Part shown: positions 54,504 through 62,687 of the stretch, one piece after another
Layout of the letters: every line of letters starts with the position of its first letter
Numbering within the stretch: position 1 is the first letter of the stretch
From: an uncultured Clostridia bacterium
GTDB taxonomy: Bacteria > Bacillota > Clostridia > TANB77 > CAG-508
DNA length: 64,000 nt
Direction: 5' to 3'
NCBI GenBank assembly: GCA_934157035.1
Contig: CAKPHG010000001.1
Location: 248,001 to 312,000, forward strand
The notes under the pieces: model-generated
What the model saw: only the letters and a program-made list of their open reading frames with translations
The model's database searches: none
Told to the model about the DNA's origin: nothing
Made by a program: the position numbers and the translations under genes

Positions 54504-55535
54504 TTATTCATTATTCTTTAAATTTTTTCTTCTTAATTGACCACAAGCAGCATCTATATCTGATCCTAGCTCTCTTCTTATTGTTGCTACAATTCCATGA
54601 TCATTTAAATAATCTCTAAATTTTATTATACTTTCATTAGTACTTTTTGTATATTTTCCATTTTCAATTTTATTTATTGGTATTAGGTTTACATGACATA
54701 GCATACCTTTTAATAAATTTATTAGCTCTTTTGCATCCTCTAAATTGTCATTATTATCCTTAGCTAAAGCATATTCAAAAGATATTCTTCTATTTGTAAC
54801 TTTTATATAATCTTTGCATGCTTTTATTAATTCCTCTATTGGATAAGCATTGTTAACTGGCATCATACTACTTCTTTTTTCGTTATTTGTTGCATGCAAT
54901 GAAATTGAAAGCGTACATGGAATATTTTCTTTTGCTAAATCATAAATTTTTGGAACTAATCCACTAGTTGAAATACTAATGTGTCTTGCTCCTATATTTA
55001 GTCCCTTTGGATCATTTAATATTCTTATTGCTTTTATTACATTATCATAATTATCTAATGGTTCACCTATTCCCATAAATACTATATTTGAAATTTTATC
55101 TTGTATGTCTTGTTCTACGGCTATAATTTGTTCTACAATTTCTCCTGGTGTTAAACTTCTTTCAAACTTAATACCAGTAGAAGCACAAAATTTACATCCC
55201 ATTTTACATCCAATTTGTGAAGATACACAAATTGTTTTTCCATGATGATATTGCATAAGTACTGTCTCTATTGCATTTCCATCTAATACATCAAATAAAT
55301 ATTTTTTTGTTCCATCTGTAGACTCTTGCTTTTTTAAAATATTAAAATTACAGATAGTATAACTTTTAGATAGTTTTTCTCTTAATTCTAATGATAAATT
55401 TGTCATTTCTTCAAAGCTTTTTACTTTTTCTTTATATAACCACGAAAAAATTTGCTCCGCACGAAATGGTTTTTCATTTAATATTTTTAATTCTTCTTTT
55501 AATTCTTGTAAAGTATAATCTTTTATATTCTTCAT
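54504..55535 (-). CDS. rlmN: Dual-specificity RNA methyltransferase RlmN
   Basis: A radical-SAM enzyme making m2A2503 in 23S rRNA and m2A37 in tRNA. The 343-aa protein has CKMGCKFCASTG (the CxxxCxxC cluster), GIGEPLDNYDN, ISTSGLVPKIYDLA and the resolving Cys in AACGQLR near the C terminus. The start MKNIKDYTLQELKE at 55535 matches the family; an in-frame extension to 55598 does not. Confidence 0.95.
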   Translation of the reverse strand: MKNIKDYTLQELKEELKILNEKPFRAEQIFSWLYKEKVKSFEEMTNLSLELREKLSKSYTICNFNILKKQESTDGTKKYLFDVLDGNAIETVLMQYHHGKTICVSSQIGCKMGCKFCASTGIKFERSLTPGEIVEQIIAVEQDIQDKISNIVFMGIGEPLDNYDNVIKAIRILNDPKGLNIGARHISISTSGLVPKIYDLAKENIPCTLSISLHATNNEKRSSMMPVNNAYPIEELIKACKDYIKVTNRRISFEYALAKDNNDNLEDAKELINLLKGMLCHVNLIPINKIENGKYTKSTNESIIKFRDYLNDHGIVATIRRELGSDIDAACGQLRRKNLKNNE

Positions 55536-55612
55536 ATTTATCTTCTTTTCCTTGTTTCCGTATAACAAATTTATATCATAAACTGTATAATATTTCAATA
55601 GTTTGGCTAAAT

Positions 55613-55681
55613 TAAATTTTAGAGGCAGACTTAAAATTTAAAGAATTGAATTAGATTCTTTAAACCTCACCCTAAAATTTA
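55613..55681. repeat. Degenerate foldback repeat upstream of the CDF gene
   Basis: Arms TAAATTTTAG (55613-55622) / CTAAAATTTA (55672-55681) with an inner TTTAAAGAAT / ATTCTTTAAA. The left arm resembles that of the 44468-44617 element (AGAGGCAGACTTAAA against AGGGACGGGCTTAAA), so this is a decayed copy. Confidence 0.65.
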
Positions 55682-55750
55682 TTTTTTCTTTTTTATATTC
55701 TTTTTTATTTTTTTTAATGATATAATACATATACTATAAAAGGAGATAAA

Positions 55751-56608
55751 ATGGATAGATATAATGTTACAAAAAAAGCCGGGTTGTTAGGTATACTTGG
55801 CAATTTGTTTTTATTAATTATAAAAGGAAGTATAGGTTTTATTTGCAATTCACAAGCTATGATAGCAGATGCGGCCAATAGTGCTGGAGATATTTTTGCT
55901 TCTATTATGACTTGGGTCGGAAACAAAATAGCAAGTGAGCCACAAGATGATTCTCACAATTTTGGTCATGGAAAGGCTGAATATATATTTTCATTATTTA
56001 TAAGTATTTCTATGATTGTTGTTGCTTTTAAACTTCTTTATGATTCAATCATAACTTTAATATATGGAAGTACTATTACTTTTTCTTGGTTTTTAGTCGT
56101 TGTTTGCATAATAACTATTTTAGTAAAATTTAGTTTGTTTATTTATACTAATAAACTTTGTAAAAAGTATAATAATATTTTGTTAGAGGCAAATAGCAAG
56201 GATCACAGAAACGATTGTATTGTTACAACATTTACTCTTATTTCAATTTTAGCTACTCTAATTGGTATAACTTTTTTAGATAGTATAGTTGGAACTGGAA
56301 TTTCTATTTGGATTGCTATTACAGGATTTAAAATATTTATAAAAAGCTATAATGTTTTAATGGATGAATCTATAGACGAAGAAACAAAGGATTTAATTTT
56401 ACGTTATGTTAAAAATTATAAGGAAATTCAAAAAATAGATCACATTTCTTCTGCTCCTGTTGGATACCAATATATTGTTGTTCTAACAATTAGTGTAGAT
56501 GGTAATATGAGCACCTTTGAAAGCCATAAATTAGCTGATAATTTGGAAAAAGATATAACTTCTTTAGAAAAGGTTTATAATACAATAATTCATGTAAATC
56601 CTATTTAA
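55751..56608 (+). CDS. Cation diffusion facilitator (CDF) efflux transporter
   Basis: A 285-aa metal/proton antiporter, probably for Zn, Mn or Fe. Membrane segments start at LGILGNLFLLIIKGSIGF. The metal site is formed by D-x3-D in MIADAANSAGD (a DAANSAGD variant with Asn) and HNFGHGKAEYI; NDCIVTTFTLI carries the TM5 Asp site. The C-terminal ferredoxin-like domain ends in TIIHVNP. ATG follows AAAGGAGA. Confidence 0.9.
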   Translation: MDRYNVTKKAGLLGILGNLFLLIIKGSIGFICNSQAMIADAANSAGDIFASIMTWVGNKIASEPQDDSHNFGHGKAEYIFSLFISISMIVVAFKLLYDSIITLIYGSTITFSWFLVVVCIITILVKFSLFIYTNKLCKKYNNILLEANSKDHRNDCIVTTFTLISILATLIGITFLDSIVGTGISIWIAITGFKIFIKSYNVLMDESIDEETKDLILRYVKNYKEIQKIDHISSAPVGYQYIVVLTISVDGNMSTFESHKLADNLEKDITSLEKVYNTIIHVNPI

Positions 56609-56730
56609 AATTTTATAAATGAGCAAAAGAACCTCTATTTACTTTAACTTTTTACGAAATTAAATAATCTGTATATAATATTTTTTTATGTTTTTTTAAA
56701 GGTTATACTTAAAATTTAACTAAAAAAACA

Positions 56731-56759
56731 TTGACTAACAAATTTTAGTGCTATATAAT
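56731..56759 (+). promoter_or_regulatory. Promoter of the 104-aa orphan gene
   Basis: TTGACT at 56731-56736, 17 bases, TATAAT at 56754-56759. Confidence 0.85.
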
Positions 56760-56792
56760 CAAATTAATAACTTTTTTATAGGAGGAATTCAT

Positions 56793-57107
56793 ATGGAGCA
56801 TATAGAGACTTATACAAACATTCCTACTATTTTAAGCATAAAAATTAATGAAGACATTGGATACATTACTAATGTTTACTTTCGGATAAATGAAACTAAA
56901 ATTGGTAAAGTTAATTGGGTTAGTAGATTTCAGACAGAGGATAATTCCTGGTATAGTGTTTTTTCTACGGAATATATCTTTTCTTATGCTTGTAAAGATC
57001 AAAGACTTGATTTTGTTTATGAAGTTGAAGGATCCTATTATTTTACAGAACCCATAATATTCGATGTCGAAAACTTTTATGATTGCTTAAAAAGAAAAGG
57101 CTATTAA
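56793..57107 (+). CDS. Orphan 104-aa protein
   Basis: ATG at 56793 behind ATAGGAGG; a longer reading from 56748 has no site and starts inside the promoter. The product looks like a soluble beta-rich protein (IGKVNWVSRFQTEDNSWYSVFS, then LDFVYEVEGSYYFTEPIIFDVE). No known family. It has an in-frame CGG (FRINE), a codon otherwise absent from conserved genes here, and a near-consensus promoter of the same type as the 88-aa orphan at 40962, so both may be acquired genes. Confidence 0.7.
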   Translation: MEHIETYTNIPTILSIKINEDIGYITNVYFRINETKIGKVNWVSRFQTEDNSWYSVFSTEYIFSYACKDQRLDFVYEVEGSYYFTEPIIFDVENFYDCLKRKGY

Positions 57108-57123
57108 GATATTTTTAATAGTC

Positions 57124-57157
57124 AAAATAGAGGGCTTATTGCCCTCTATTTTATTTC
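57124..57157. terminator. Bidirectional terminator between the 104-aa gene and clpC
   Basis: Inverted repeat AAAATAGAGGGC / GCCCTCTATTTT with a five-base loop. It overlaps the end of clpC. Confidence 0.9.
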
Positions 57158-59593
57158 AATTTCTTCTTCTTTATTTATTCCTATTTTTACTGTTTCTCCT
57201 CCTTTTACCTTTCCATTTAATATATATTCTGCAATTCTATTTTCTAACATATTTTGTATAGTCCTTTTTAGAGGTCTTGCTCCATAATTTGTATTACTAC
57301 CTTTTTCAATTATTTTATCTTTTACATCATCTTCTATTTCTATTTTTATATTTTGTGCTTCCATACGCTTTTTTACTTCTTTTAGCATAATGTCTACTAT
57401 TTGTTTCATTTCTTCTTTTTTTAATTTATGAAATACAATAATTTCATCTATTCTATTAATAAACTCAGGTTTAAACTCTCTTTTTAGTTCCGCTAAAACA
57501 TCCTTTTTTATATCTTCATACTCTTTATCACTTTCCTTTCCTTCTTCATTTAATGTAAAACCTAATGTTTTTCTATCTGTTATTAACCTTGCACCAACAT
57601 TTGAAGTCATTATTATTATTGTATTTTTAAAATTTATTGTTCTTCCACTACTATCCGTAAGCCTTCCATCATCTAATATTTGAAGCATTATATTCATTAC
57701 ATCCTGATGAGCTTTTTCTATTTCATCAAATAATATTACAGAATATGGATTTCTACGTATTCTTTCTGTTAATTGCCCTGCCTCATCATACCCCACATAC
57801 CCAGGTGGAGAACCTATTAATTTTGAAACACTATGTGCTTCCATATATTCTGACATATCAATCCTAATTATTGCATCTTCATTTCCAAATAGAACTTCTG
57901 CTAAAGCCTTTGATAATTCTGTTTTTCCTACACCAGTTGGTCCTAAAAATAAAAAAGATCCTATAGGTCTTTTAGGATCTTTTAATCCTACTCTCCCTCT
58001 TCTTATTGCTTTTGCCACCGTCTCTATTGCTTCATTTTGTCCTACAACTCTTTCATGTAATAATTTTTCTAAATTTACAAGCTTTTCATTTTCATCTTGA
58101 GTTAATCTTTTTATAGGTATTTTTGTCCAATTACTAACTACTTCTGAAATGTCTTCTTGTGTTAATGTCAATATTTCTTTATTACTTTTATTTTTCCATT
58201 TTTGTTTTTCCTTTTCAAGTTTTTCTCTTAAACTTTTTTCATTATCTCTTAAAAGAGCTGCTTTTTCAAAGTTTTGTGCTTTAATTGCCTCTTCCTTTTC
58301 TTTTTCTGTGCTTATACATTCTTCTTCTATATCTTTTAAGTTGTTAGGCTCTTTATATGATTTTATTCTTATTTTAGAAGCTGCTTCATCTATTAAATCT
58401 ATAGCTTTATCTGGTAAAAATCTATCATTTATATATCTTATAGACAACTCTACTGCAGCAACTATAGCTTCTTTTGTTATTTTTACATTATGATGTGCCT
58501 CATACTTATCTGTAAGCCCTTCTAATATTTTTATTGTATCTTCTTTTGAAGGTTCTTGTACATTTATTGGACTAAACCTTCTTTCTAATGCACTGTCTTT
58601 TTCTATAAATTTTCTATACTCATTTAAAGTTGTTGCACCTATTAACTGTATTTCTCCTCTTGATAGCAAAGGTTTCAAAATATTAGCAGCATCAACTGCT
58701 CCTTCTGCAGCTCCTGCTCCAACTATAGTATGAATTTCATCTATAAATAATATTATGTCTGTTGCTTTCTTTACTTCATTTAAGCATTTTTTTATTCTCT
58801 CTTCGAAATCTCCTCTATACTTTGCTCCCGCAACCATACTTGTAATATCTAACGAAACTATTCTCTTCATTTTTAAATTATCTGGTACATCTTCAAAAAC
58901 AATTCTTTCTGCAAGTCCCTCTACTATAGCCGTCTTTCCTACCCCTGGTTCTCCTATTAAACAAGGATTATTTTTCATTCTTCTAGATAAAATTTGAATT
59001 AGTCTTTCTATTTCATCATTTCTTCCTATTACAGGATCTATTTTACCTTCACTTGCTTTTTTAGTTAAATCTGTTCCATATTGATTTAGAGTTTGAGTCT
59101 GATTATAACTTCCTATGTTTTTTATATTCTCCTTTTTCATTAAATTATTCTCAGTATTTGTTTCATTTAATATTTTTAATATTTCATTATATATTTTAGG
59201 TGGGTTTATATTTATGTCTAACATTATTCTAACTGCTATACTATCACTTTCTTTAACAATTCCAATTAGTAGATGCTCCGTTCCTATGTAATCAGAACCT
59301 GTTTTTTTAGTCTCTAAAAATGCATTTTCAATTACCCTTTTAGTTCTAGGCGTAAAACCTAAAATAGCATTTTCTTTATTTTGGCTTTTACCTACTAATA
59401 TATTTATTTCTTCCTCAACTTTTTCTGTTGTTGCTCCTTGAGACATAAGTACTCTGCTTGCAACTCCATTACCTTCTTTTATTAACCCATACAATAGATG
59501 TTCCGTTCCTATATAATTATGTCCAAACTCAACAGCTATTTTATTTGCAATTTCTATTGCTTTTTCTGCTCTTTTAGTAAATTTATATATCAT
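57146..59593 (-). CDS. clpC: ATP-dependent Clp protease ATPase subunit ClpC
   Basis: An 815-aa HSP100 unfoldase feeding ClpP. The N-domain holds two Clp-N repeats (FGHNYIGTEHLLYGLI and GSDYIGTEHLLIGIV). The first AAA+ has GEPGVGKTAIVEG, a UVR-containing middle domain lies near residues 420-460, and the second AAA+ has GPTGVGKTELSKAL with the ClpP-type C-domain (NYGARPLKRTIQNMLENRIAE). ctsR, mcsA and mcsB, which often precede clpC, are absent here; a 50-aa gene is upstream instead. Confidence 0.95.
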   Translation of the reverse strand: MIYKFTKRAEKAIEIANKIAVEFGHNYIGTEHLLYGLIKEGNGVASRVLMSQGATTEKVEEEINILVGKSQNKENAILGFTPRTKRVIENAFLETKKTGSDYIGTEHLLIGIVKESDSIAVRIMLDININPPKIYNEILKILNETNTENNLMKKENIKNIGSYNQTQTLNQYGTDLTKKASEGKIDPVIGRNDEIERLIQILSRRMKNNPCLIGEPGVGKTAIVEGLAERIVFEDVPDNLKMKRIVSLDITSMVAGAKYRGDFEERIKKCLNEVKKATDIILFIDEIHTIVGAGAAEGAVDAANILKPLLSRGEIQLIGATTLNEYRKFIEKDSALERRFSPINVQEPSKEDTIKILEGLTDKYEAHHNVKITKEAIVAAVELSIRYINDRFLPDKAIDLIDEAASKIRIKSYKEPNNLKDIEEECISTEKEKEEAIKAQNFEKAALLRDNEKSLREKLEKEKQKWKNKSNKEILTLTQEDISEVVSNWTKIPIKRLTQDENEKLVNLEKLLHERVVGQNEAIETVAKAIRRGRVGLKDPKRPIGSFLFLGPTGVGKTELSKALAEVLFGNEDAIIRIDMSEYMEAHSVSKLIGSPPGYVGYDEAGQLTERIRRNPYSVILFDEIEKAHQDVMNIMLQILDDGRLTDSSGRTINFKNTIIIMTSNVGARLITDRKTLGFTLNEEGKESDKEYEDIKKDVLAELKREFKPEFINRIDEIIVFHKLKKEEMKQIVDIMLKEVKKRMEAQNIKIEIEDDVKDKIIEKGSNTNYGARPLKRTIQNMLENRIAEYILNGKVKGGETVKIGINKEEEIEIK

Positions 59594-59644
59594 TTTATCT
59601 CCTTTCTATTAGAACTCTTTATATTATTAATATGCATTATTTTC

Positions 59645-59797
59645 TTATATATTTTTCTTTTTTCTTTTAGTTATTTTATCAAATTCTTTTGCTTTTTCTT
59701 TTTGTTTATCTAATGTAAGCCATGCAAAATATGAACTAACAAATTCTCCATATTTAGTAGTATCTTCATTTATTTTATCCTCAATATCTTCTTTCAT
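59645..59797 (-). CDS. Hypothetical 50-aa charged protein
   Basis: ATG at 59797 behind AAGGAGTG. It has an acidic start (MKEDIEDKINEDTTKYGEF), an aromatic middle (VSSYFAWLTLD) and a Lys-rich end (KRKKKNI). No domain is recognised. It lies 51 bases upstream of clpC in the same direction and may share its transcript. Confidence 0.6.
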   Translation of the reverse strand: MKEDIEDKINEDTTKYGEFVSSYFAWLTLDKQKEKAKEFDKITKRKKKNI

Positions 59798-59997
59798 TTT
59801 TTCACTCCTTTATAATATTTTGTTCATATTTTTTTTGTCTATTCAATTAAAACTTTTTAATTTTTCTATTTTTTTCGATATTCTTTTACATTTTTCATTT
59901 TTTTCCAGTTTATTTTTATTTTTCTTGTGCATTATAAATAATGAAAAACAATTTTAGTTTTTCATTTAATAATTTTATTATTTAGGAGGTGAAAAAA

Positions 59998-60174
59998 ATG
60001 ACAAATTCAAAAGAAGCTTTAAACAAATTTAAATATGAAGTAGCCAGTGAAATTGGTGTAAATTTAAAACAAGGATATAATGGAGATATATCTTCAAGAG
60101 ACGCTGGTAGAATCGGTGGAAACATGGTTAAGAAATTAATCGAAACTGCTGAAAGACAAATGACTAACAAATAA
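59998..60174 (+). CDS. Small acid-soluble spore protein, alpha/beta type
   Basis: A 58-aa DNA-coating spore protein protecting forespore DNA. It has KFKYEVASEIGVNL with the GPR protease cleavage region (YEVASEIGV) and GDISSRDAGRIGGNMVKKLIE. The ATG at 59998 follows TTAGGAGGTG; a GTG nine bases upstream lies within the ribosome site. The upstream CATTATA near -50 is preceded by a CAGTTTATTTTT block and is repeated before the next gene, so it is a candidate forespore (sigma-G) promoter. Confidence 0.93.
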   Translation: MTNSKEALNKFKYEVASEIGVNLKQGYNGDISSRDAGRIGGNMVKKLIETAERQMTNK

Positions 60175-60223
60175 TTAATTCATTTTTAATATAGTAAAAA
60201 ACAGGAGTTTATTTTTTGCCTTT

Positions 60224-60274
60224 ATACATAAAGTAAAAGACAGGAAATTCATTCCTGTCTTTTACTTTATGTAT
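60224..60274. terminator. Perfect 23-bp hairpin between the two SASP genes
   Basis: Arms 60224-60246 and 60252-60274 are exact complements (core AAAGACAGGAA / TTCCTGTCTTT) around the loop ATTCA. It is a probable terminator of the first SASP gene, though no clean T-run follows the stem. Confidence 0.6.
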
Positions 60275-60427
60275 AATATATTAATTCAAATTTTAATTTA
60301 TATATAATAAATATAAATTTATTTGATAAATTTTCCAGTTTATTTTTTTTCTATTTTGTACATTATAAGTAATGAAAACAAAATTTTATAAAAAGTTTTT
60401 AGTTTATATTTTCAGGAGGTGAAAAAA

Positions 60428-60622
60428 ATGACAAATTCAAATTCAAAAGTAGTTCCAGAAGCTAAAGAAGCTCTTAACAGATTTAAACATGAAGTAGCTT
60501 CAGAAGTTGGTGTAACTTTAAAAGACGGATATAACGGAAATATATCTGCAAGAGACGCTGGTAGAATCGGTGGAAATATGGTAAAAAAATTAATAGAACA
60601 AGCTGAAAACCAAATGAAATAG
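60428..60622 (+). CDS. Small acid-soluble spore protein, alpha/beta type (second copy)
   Basis: A 64-aa paralogue of the SASP 250 bases upstream, with a six-residue N-terminal insertion (NSKVVPEAKEAL) and the conserved FKHEVASEVGVTL and DAGRIGGNMVKKLIE. The ribosome site and first codons (AGGAGGTGAAAAAAATGAC) and the -10-like CATTATAAGTAATG are nearly identical to the first copy, so promoter and gene were duplicated together. Confidence 0.93.
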   Translation: MTNSNSKVVPEAKEALNRFKHEVASEVGVTLKDGYNGNISARDAGRIGGNMVKKLIEQAENQMK

Positions 60623-60639
60623 ATTTTATTCTAATAACA

Positions 60640-60679
60640 AAAAAATAAATTGCCATTTTTATGGCAATTTATTTTTTTA
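60640..60679. terminator. Bidirectional terminator between SASP and hpf
   Basis: Inverted repeat AATAAATTGCCA / TGGCAATTTATT with A-run and T-run ends, between convergent genes. Confidence 0.88.
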
Positions 60680-60680
60680 A

Positions 60681-61220
60681 TTATGCTTCTGGCTCTACTA
60701 ATCCAAAATTCTTTCCATCTTTTAATTTATAAATAACATTTACTTTTCCTGTTTCAATATTTATAAATACTAAGAAACTATTTCTTGGTTTTCCCTTTAA
60801 TTCTAATTTTGCATCTTCTGGTGCTAAAGGTTTTATATCATAGTAAATTGTTTTTAATATTTCATCTTCTATTTCATGTTCATCTTCGCTAAAAGTTAAT
60901 GTTTCTTTTAATCTAATAGACTCTGTCATATTTTGTTTGTCTTTTTTAGTTTTTAATTTTCTAATTTGTCCTTCTAATATGTCTATATCTTTATCTATAG
61001 AAGCATATAAATCTTTGTGAGCTGTAACTGCTCTTAAAGTATTGTTATCTTCTACTCTTACTTGCAACTCTGCTACTTGTTCATTTCCCTCTGTTTTTAT
61101 TGTTGCATTTACTTCAAATTCTTCTCCAAAGTATTTTACTAATCTCTCCATTTTTCTTTCAATGTAGTCTTTAATAGCCTCTGTTGCTTTTAAATCTTTT
61201 CCTGTAATTTTTATGTTCAT
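60681..61220 (-). CDS. hpf: Long-form ribosome hibernation promoting factor
   Basis: HPF binds 30S subunits and, in the long form, pairs ribosomes into 100S dimers. The 179-aa protein has the N-terminal beta-alpha domain (MNIKITGKDLKATEAIKDYIERK) and the C-terminal dimerisation domain (IYYDIKPLAPEDAKLELKGK, NSFLVFINIETGKVNVIYKLKDG). The C-terminal domain usually starts around VVR-KRF; that part is less typical here. The ATG at 61220 follows GAAAGGAGCG; a longer reading to 61277 has no site. Confidence 0.93.
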   Translation of the reverse strand: MNIKITGKDLKATEAIKDYIERKMERLVKYFGEEFEVNATIKTEGNEQVAELQVRVEDNNTLRAVTAHKDLYASIDKDIDILEGQIRKLKTKKDKQNMTESIRLKETLTFSEDEHEIEDEILKTIYYDIKPLAPEDAKLELKGKPRNSFLVFINIETGKVNVIYKLKDGKNFGLVEPEA

Positions 61221-61438
61221 AAAAATCGCTCCTTTCACTTTTGTTCTTTTTGTTTTGTGTATATTATAATTATACATTGTTTCTTATAATTTTTCAAATA
61301 TTTTTGCATTTTTTTACTAAATTTCTAAATTTTATTAACTTTTTATTAACTTTTATCAATAAACTCTTGCAAAAATACTATTTTTATGTTAGAATTTTAT
61401 ATGCTAATTGAAGAGATACTTAGAGGGAGGTGCTAAAT

Positions 61439-61702
61439 ATGCCAAATATCAAATCAGCTATAAAACGTGTTAGTGTTATTGAAAAGAAAACATTAAGAAA
61501 TAATATGGTTAAATCAGGTTATAGAACTGCTGTTAAAAAATTTGAACAAGCTGTTGAAGATAAAAATGTAGAAGAAGCTACAAAGTTATTTGCTGAAGCT
61601 ACAAAAAAAATAGATCAAGCTTGTACAAAAGGTGTTATAGTAAAAAATACAGCTGCTAGAAAAAAATCAAATATGGCAAAAAAATTAAACGCTATAAAAT
61701 AA
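61439..61702 (+). CDS. rpsT: 30S ribosomal protein S20
   Basis: An 87-aa ribosomal protein: PNIKSAIKRVSVIEKKTLRN at the start and KGVIVKNTAARKKSNMAKKL at the end, the S20 signature. The ATG at 61439 follows GAGGGAGGTG. Monocistronic with its own terminator. Confidence 0.96.
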   Translation: MPNIKSAIKRVSVIEKKTLRNNMVKSGYRTAVKKFEQAVEDKNVEEATKLFAEATKKIDQACTKGVIVKNTAARKKSNMAKKLNAIK

Positions 61703-61740
61703 TTTAAAATAAAAAATTGTGCACAGTTTTTTATTTTGTT

Positions 61741-61777
61741 TAAAGCATATAGAAATGTTTCTATATGCTTTTTATTT
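61741..61777. terminator. Bidirectional terminator between rpsT and the ROK gene
   Basis: 14-base arms AAAGCATATAGAAA / TTTCTATATGCTTT followed by TTATTTTT. Confidence 0.88.
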
Positions 61778-61779
61778 TT

Positions 61780-62664
61780 CTATTTAATTAGTGTTGCACC
61801 TATTATTCCGGCATCATTTTCACTTTGTGAAAGAATAATTTTTGGTTTTTCAAACTGATATGTAATATTTTTATACTTTTCTAATAATTCTTTATATAAG
61901 ATATCTTTAAAGTATGGAAAACTTCCACCTATGCAAATAACTTCTAGATTCATTATATTAGAAATGTTGCAAATTCCTATAATAAAATTATTAATATACT
62001 CATCTATATAATTGTTTAACATTTTATTTTCCATACTATTATGCACTAATTTCAAAATTTCTTCTGATGAAATACTTTCGTTTAAATCTAATATTTTTAT
62101 TACATTTTCCTTAAATACTCTCATTGAACAATAATTTTCAAAACAGCCATTATTTTTACAATGACATTTTATCCCATCTTTTTGTATTATCATATGTCCA
62201 TATTCTGCTGGAACAATATATTCATTTATTACATTTGCTCCACCTATTCCAGTTCCTACTGTTAATAAAGCTCCTCTACTTACGCCTTTTAGATTTCCAT
62301 ATTCTTTTTCAGCCAAGGTAGCACATAAAGCATCATTTTCTACTTTTACTTTTATATTAAATTTCTTTTCTATTTCACTTGCAACATCCCAATTAAATAT
62401 ATTAAATTTACTACATTTTTTTATTTTATTTTCTTTAACAATACCAGGAATGCCTATTCCTATACTTTCTATTAAAAATATAGGAACATTTGCCTCTTCT
62501 AAAACAACATTAATCAGGGACACTATTGTATCCCTGATTAACTCTTTTATTTCTTTTTGATAATCAACAAACTTTATATTTTCTTCTTTTTTAGCAAGGA
62601 CTTTTCCTTCTGAAATAACTCCAACTGCTATATGGCTTCCTCCTAAATCTATTCCTATTTTCAT
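61780..62664 (-). CDS. ROK-family sugar kinase (glucokinase-like)
   Basis: A 294-aa ROK protein: phosphate motif GIDLGGSHIAVGV at the start, GIGIPGIVKE, the sugar-binding VENDALCATLAEKEYG with the catalytic Asp, GTGIGGANVINE, and the ROK zinc site HMIIQKDGIKCHCKNNGC-FENY. No DNA-binding domain is fused, so it is a kinase rather than a repressor. Glucose or N-acetyl sugars are the usual substrates. ATG at 62664 follows AAAGAGAG. Confidence 0.88.
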   Translation of the reverse strand: MKIGIDLGGSHIAVGVISEGKVLAKKEENIKFVDYQKEIKELIRDTIVSLINVVLEEANVPIFLIESIGIGIPGIVKENKIKKCSKFNIFNWDVASEIEKKFNIKVKVENDALCATLAEKEYGNLKGVSRGALLTVGTGIGGANVINEYIVPAEYGHMIIQKDGIKCHCKNNGCFENYCSMRVFKENVIKILDLNESISSEEILKLVHNSMENKMLNNYIDEYINNFIIGICNISNIMNLEVICIGGSFPYFKDILYKELLEKYKNITYQFEKPKIILSQSENDAGIIGATLIK

Positions 62665-62687
62665 ATATACTCTCTTTCTTTTTTTCT

